Below are positions 62,822 to 64,000 of a stretch of DNA of 64,000 bases, in pieces. The notes beneath the pieces are model-generated. The model worked only from the letters and a program-made list of their open reading frames with translations, was not told where the DNA came from and searched no databases. How positions within the stretch are numbered: the stretch's first letter is position 1; every line of letters starts with the position of its first letter. A program made the position numbers and the translations under genes. Source of the stretch: Canibacter oris (GTDB lineage Bacteria; Actinomycetota; Actinomycetes; Actinomycetales; Microbacteriaceae); contig NZ_JACIFD010000007.1 in assembly GCF_014197205.1 (NCBI RefSeq), forward strand, positions 47,290 to 111,289. Reading direction: 5' to 3'.

Positions 62822-64000
62822 GATTCCTCTCATGGGCTGGGAATCCGCCCACCTTTACAAGAACATGAACAACGAGCCGCCGCTGCTGTTTGACTATCCA
62901 GGTCTACCGGAATGGAAGATAGGCACGTATGACGCCTGGGAGATTGAGATTTGTCAGAAAGAGCTAACTGCCCGCTGGCTTTTTGCACGTGACCATGGTG
63001 TGGAAACCAAGCGGGGTGTGTGGCCACGCCCCGTACCAGAACACGCGCGCCAGGCTTACTATGACTTGGTGGAAATGCCGGCGTGGAAGGTTTGTGCACC
63101 TATTTTGGCGGCGCGTAAGCCGGAGCCGGCGCGGCGGCGTCACCCGATTCTTGATTCGCCATTCGCCAGTGCAGATTATAAGGCGGGGCTTAAGGCGCAG
63201 CTGCTTGCCGCGGGCGAGATTGACGACGACGGCTACTACATCGAGCCGACAGAGACCGGACCAGTCGTGCCGGCAGAATGGGGTGCACCAGCTGCACCAG
63301 TAGTGCCGGCTGTCTCGCCATGGCAGCAGCCTGCGCAACCGTCGGAGCAGATGCGGTCGCGCCTGGTGGTAGATCCACAGCCGCCCGCCGCCACTCCACC
63401 CGCTATGGCTGCAACGGTGCCGTTGCAAAACCTGGCACCAGTGGCGCCGGTGGCCACGCCTGCGCGTGAAAAAGTAGGCGGCACCATGCCAGCGGTCGCA
63501 ATGACCTACATGGTGTATTTCGAGGAGCACGGCATTATTAAGGTTGGCCGCGCCTACAAAAATTCACGGTGGCGGTCGTTGGTGGCGCGCGGCGCGGAAC
63601 TGATTTTCTTGGACCGCAACACTATTGCGAAACAGGAACAGGCAGCGCTTGCCCTGTTGCGGCAAGTGTTTCCGCCCGCGTTCAATAGTGAGAATGACGA
63701 GCTGGCGCAGCAGCTGTTACCGCTTGGCCGCGGCTTCACTGAGTGCTTCAAGGTTTCCTCGGTGGAGGAGTTTAATTTAGCTTTTAATCTTTACATGCAA
63801 GGAGTTGACAGCCATGCAGCAGAGGCGGCAGAGGTCGCTGCCGAGTATCGACTTCACAGAAAAGCGGCTCGCAGCGCTGCCGCCAGCGGTGAGGTTCACA
63901 GCGGCAGGAATGAGGATGCATGTCGACGACGAGGGTCGGTGCAAACTCGACCTGCGGCTGATACTGTCGACGATCTACAGGCACGATCCGCAGATGAACG
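62808..64000 (+). CDS. T5orf172/GIY-YIG-like protein, open to the window end
   Basis: At least 397 codons without a stop from GTG 62808, which has AGGAGG 4 bases upstream. N-terminal region with MGWESAHLYKNM and PAWKVCAPILAARKPEPARR, a Pro/Ala/Val-rich linker about 150-225, and a GIY-YIG-like domain about 232-325: MTYMVYFEEHGIIKVGRAYK then RWRSLVARGAELIFLDRN and GFTECFKVSSVEEFN. From 63814 it overlaps the next gene in another frame for at least 187 bases, an unusually long overlap. It is the second T5orf172-like protein of the element. Confidence 0.7.
   Translation, partial: MQNSEIPLMGWESAHLYKNMNNEPPLLFDYPGLPEWKIGTYDAWEIEICQKELTARWLFARDHGVETKRGVWPRPVPEHARQAYYDLVEMPAWKVCAPILAARKPEPARRRHPILDSPFASADYKAGLKAQLLAAGEIDDDGYYIEPTETGPVVPAEWGAPAAPVVPAVSPWQQPAQPSEQMRSRLVVDPQPPAATPPAMAATVPLQNLAPVAPVATPAREKVGGTMPAVAMTYMVYFEEHGIIKVGRAYKNSRWRSLVARGAELIFLDRNTIAKQEQAALALLRQVFPPAFNSENDELAQQLLPLGRGFTECFKVSSVEEFNLAFNLYMQGVDSHAAEAAEVAAEYRLHRKAARSAAASGEVHSGRNEDACRRRGSVQTRPAADTVDDLQARSADE
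63814..64000 (+). CDS. phage-type protein, 3'-truncated by the window edge
   Basis: 62 codons visible from ATG 63814 with AAGGAG 8 bases upstream: MQQRRQRSLPSIDFTEKRLA, then ALPPAVRFTAAGMRMHVDDE and CKLDLRLILSTIYRHDPQMN. The pattern resembles N-termini of phage proteins near replication genes, but this is a weak recollection. Function unknown. Confidence 0.6.
   Translation, partial: MQQRRQRSLPSIDFTEKRLAALPPAVRFTAAGMRMHVDDEGRCKLDLRLILSTIYRHDPQMN

Larger units (their letters stand above)
53654..64000. mobile_element. left part of an integrated prophage or ICE
   Basis: Contiguous module: tyrosine integrase, ImmA-type protease, three cargo genes, XRE repressor, divergent Cro-like and excisionase-like genes, structured RNA and a run of overlapping small early genes, continuing past the window. 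No structural, conjugation or replication gene can be named inside the window, so phage versus ICE is undecided; the repressor/Cro arrangement favours a phage. Confidence 0.88.

Noticed and set aside
62964..63530. 188-residue minus-strand frame in the early region
   Set aside because: Antisense to the T5orf172-like gene, which has a strong ribosome site and a recognisable domain.
53654..64000. CRISPR array or retron in the integrated element
   Set aside because: No regularly spaced direct repeats and no reverse transcriptase frame; the structured RNA has no adjacent RT gene inside the window.

Overview
The window looks like a chromosome segment of an actinobacterium, most likely a Microbacteriaceae member with moderate GC. 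The evidence is gene order (aceE - PucR regulator - fabD-fabH-acpP-fabF; pyrR-pyrB-pyrC-carA-carB-pyrF; alaS-ruvX-mltG-aroE-aroC-aroK-aroB; miaB-miaA-dapF-hflX; clgR-DUF3046-recA-recX) and an actinobacterial IHF domain fused to guanylate kinase, an arrangement I associate with that family. Many starts overlap the previous stop as TAATG or GTGA, and several genes look leaderless. No species is claimed.

Layout. 1-7.2 kb (+): end of pyruvate dehydrogenase E1, its PucR/FasR-like regulator and the type II fatty-acid synthesis genes. 7.3-10.1 kb (-): MetNIQ-type methionine ABC importer. 10.2-11.8 kb (-): small membrane protein, a CAT-anticodon tRNA, a DMT-type transporter. 11.8-21.4 kb (-): complete UMP pathway apart from pyrD and pyrE, plus gmk, with a PyrR-type leader. 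21.6-23.0 kb (-): AhpD-like protein, nusB, efp. 23.1 kb (+): a thioesterase. 23.8-32.2 kb (-): shikimate genes, mltG, ruvX, alaS and a 53-residue protein. 32.3 kb (+): thrC. 33.7-41.5 kb (-): hflX, a DapF homologue lacking both catalytic cysteines, miaA, miaB, recX, recA, with an RsmC-like methyltransferase on +. 41.7-51.7 kb (-): DUF3046, clgR, cinA, pgsA, ftsK, murJ, RNase J, folA, thyA. 51.8-53.3 kb (-): an APC amino-acid permease with a foldable leader.

From about 53.65 kb to the window end lies the left part of an integrated element (prophage or ICE): tyrosine integrase, ImmA-type protease, three cargo genes (zinc-finger-DUF488 protein, an uncharacterised 279-residue protein, a DUF2510-DUF4041-T5orf172 protein), a repressor, three operator-like 20-bp dyads spaced 35-36 bp, a Cro-like gene, an excisionase-like gene, a strong promoter followed by a highly structured untranslated RNA that ends in an intrinsic terminator, and then a tightly packed early operon of small unknown proteins that runs off the window. 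The likely logic is a lambda-like lysogeny switch released by ImmA, with probable defence or exclusion cargo expressed from the prophage.

The most interesting signals are the three-operator switch, the structured RNA at 59.59-59.77 kb, the cargo block at 55.6-58.4 kb, and the DapF-like protein whose catalytic and substrate-binding motifs are all replaced while the reading frame is intact.
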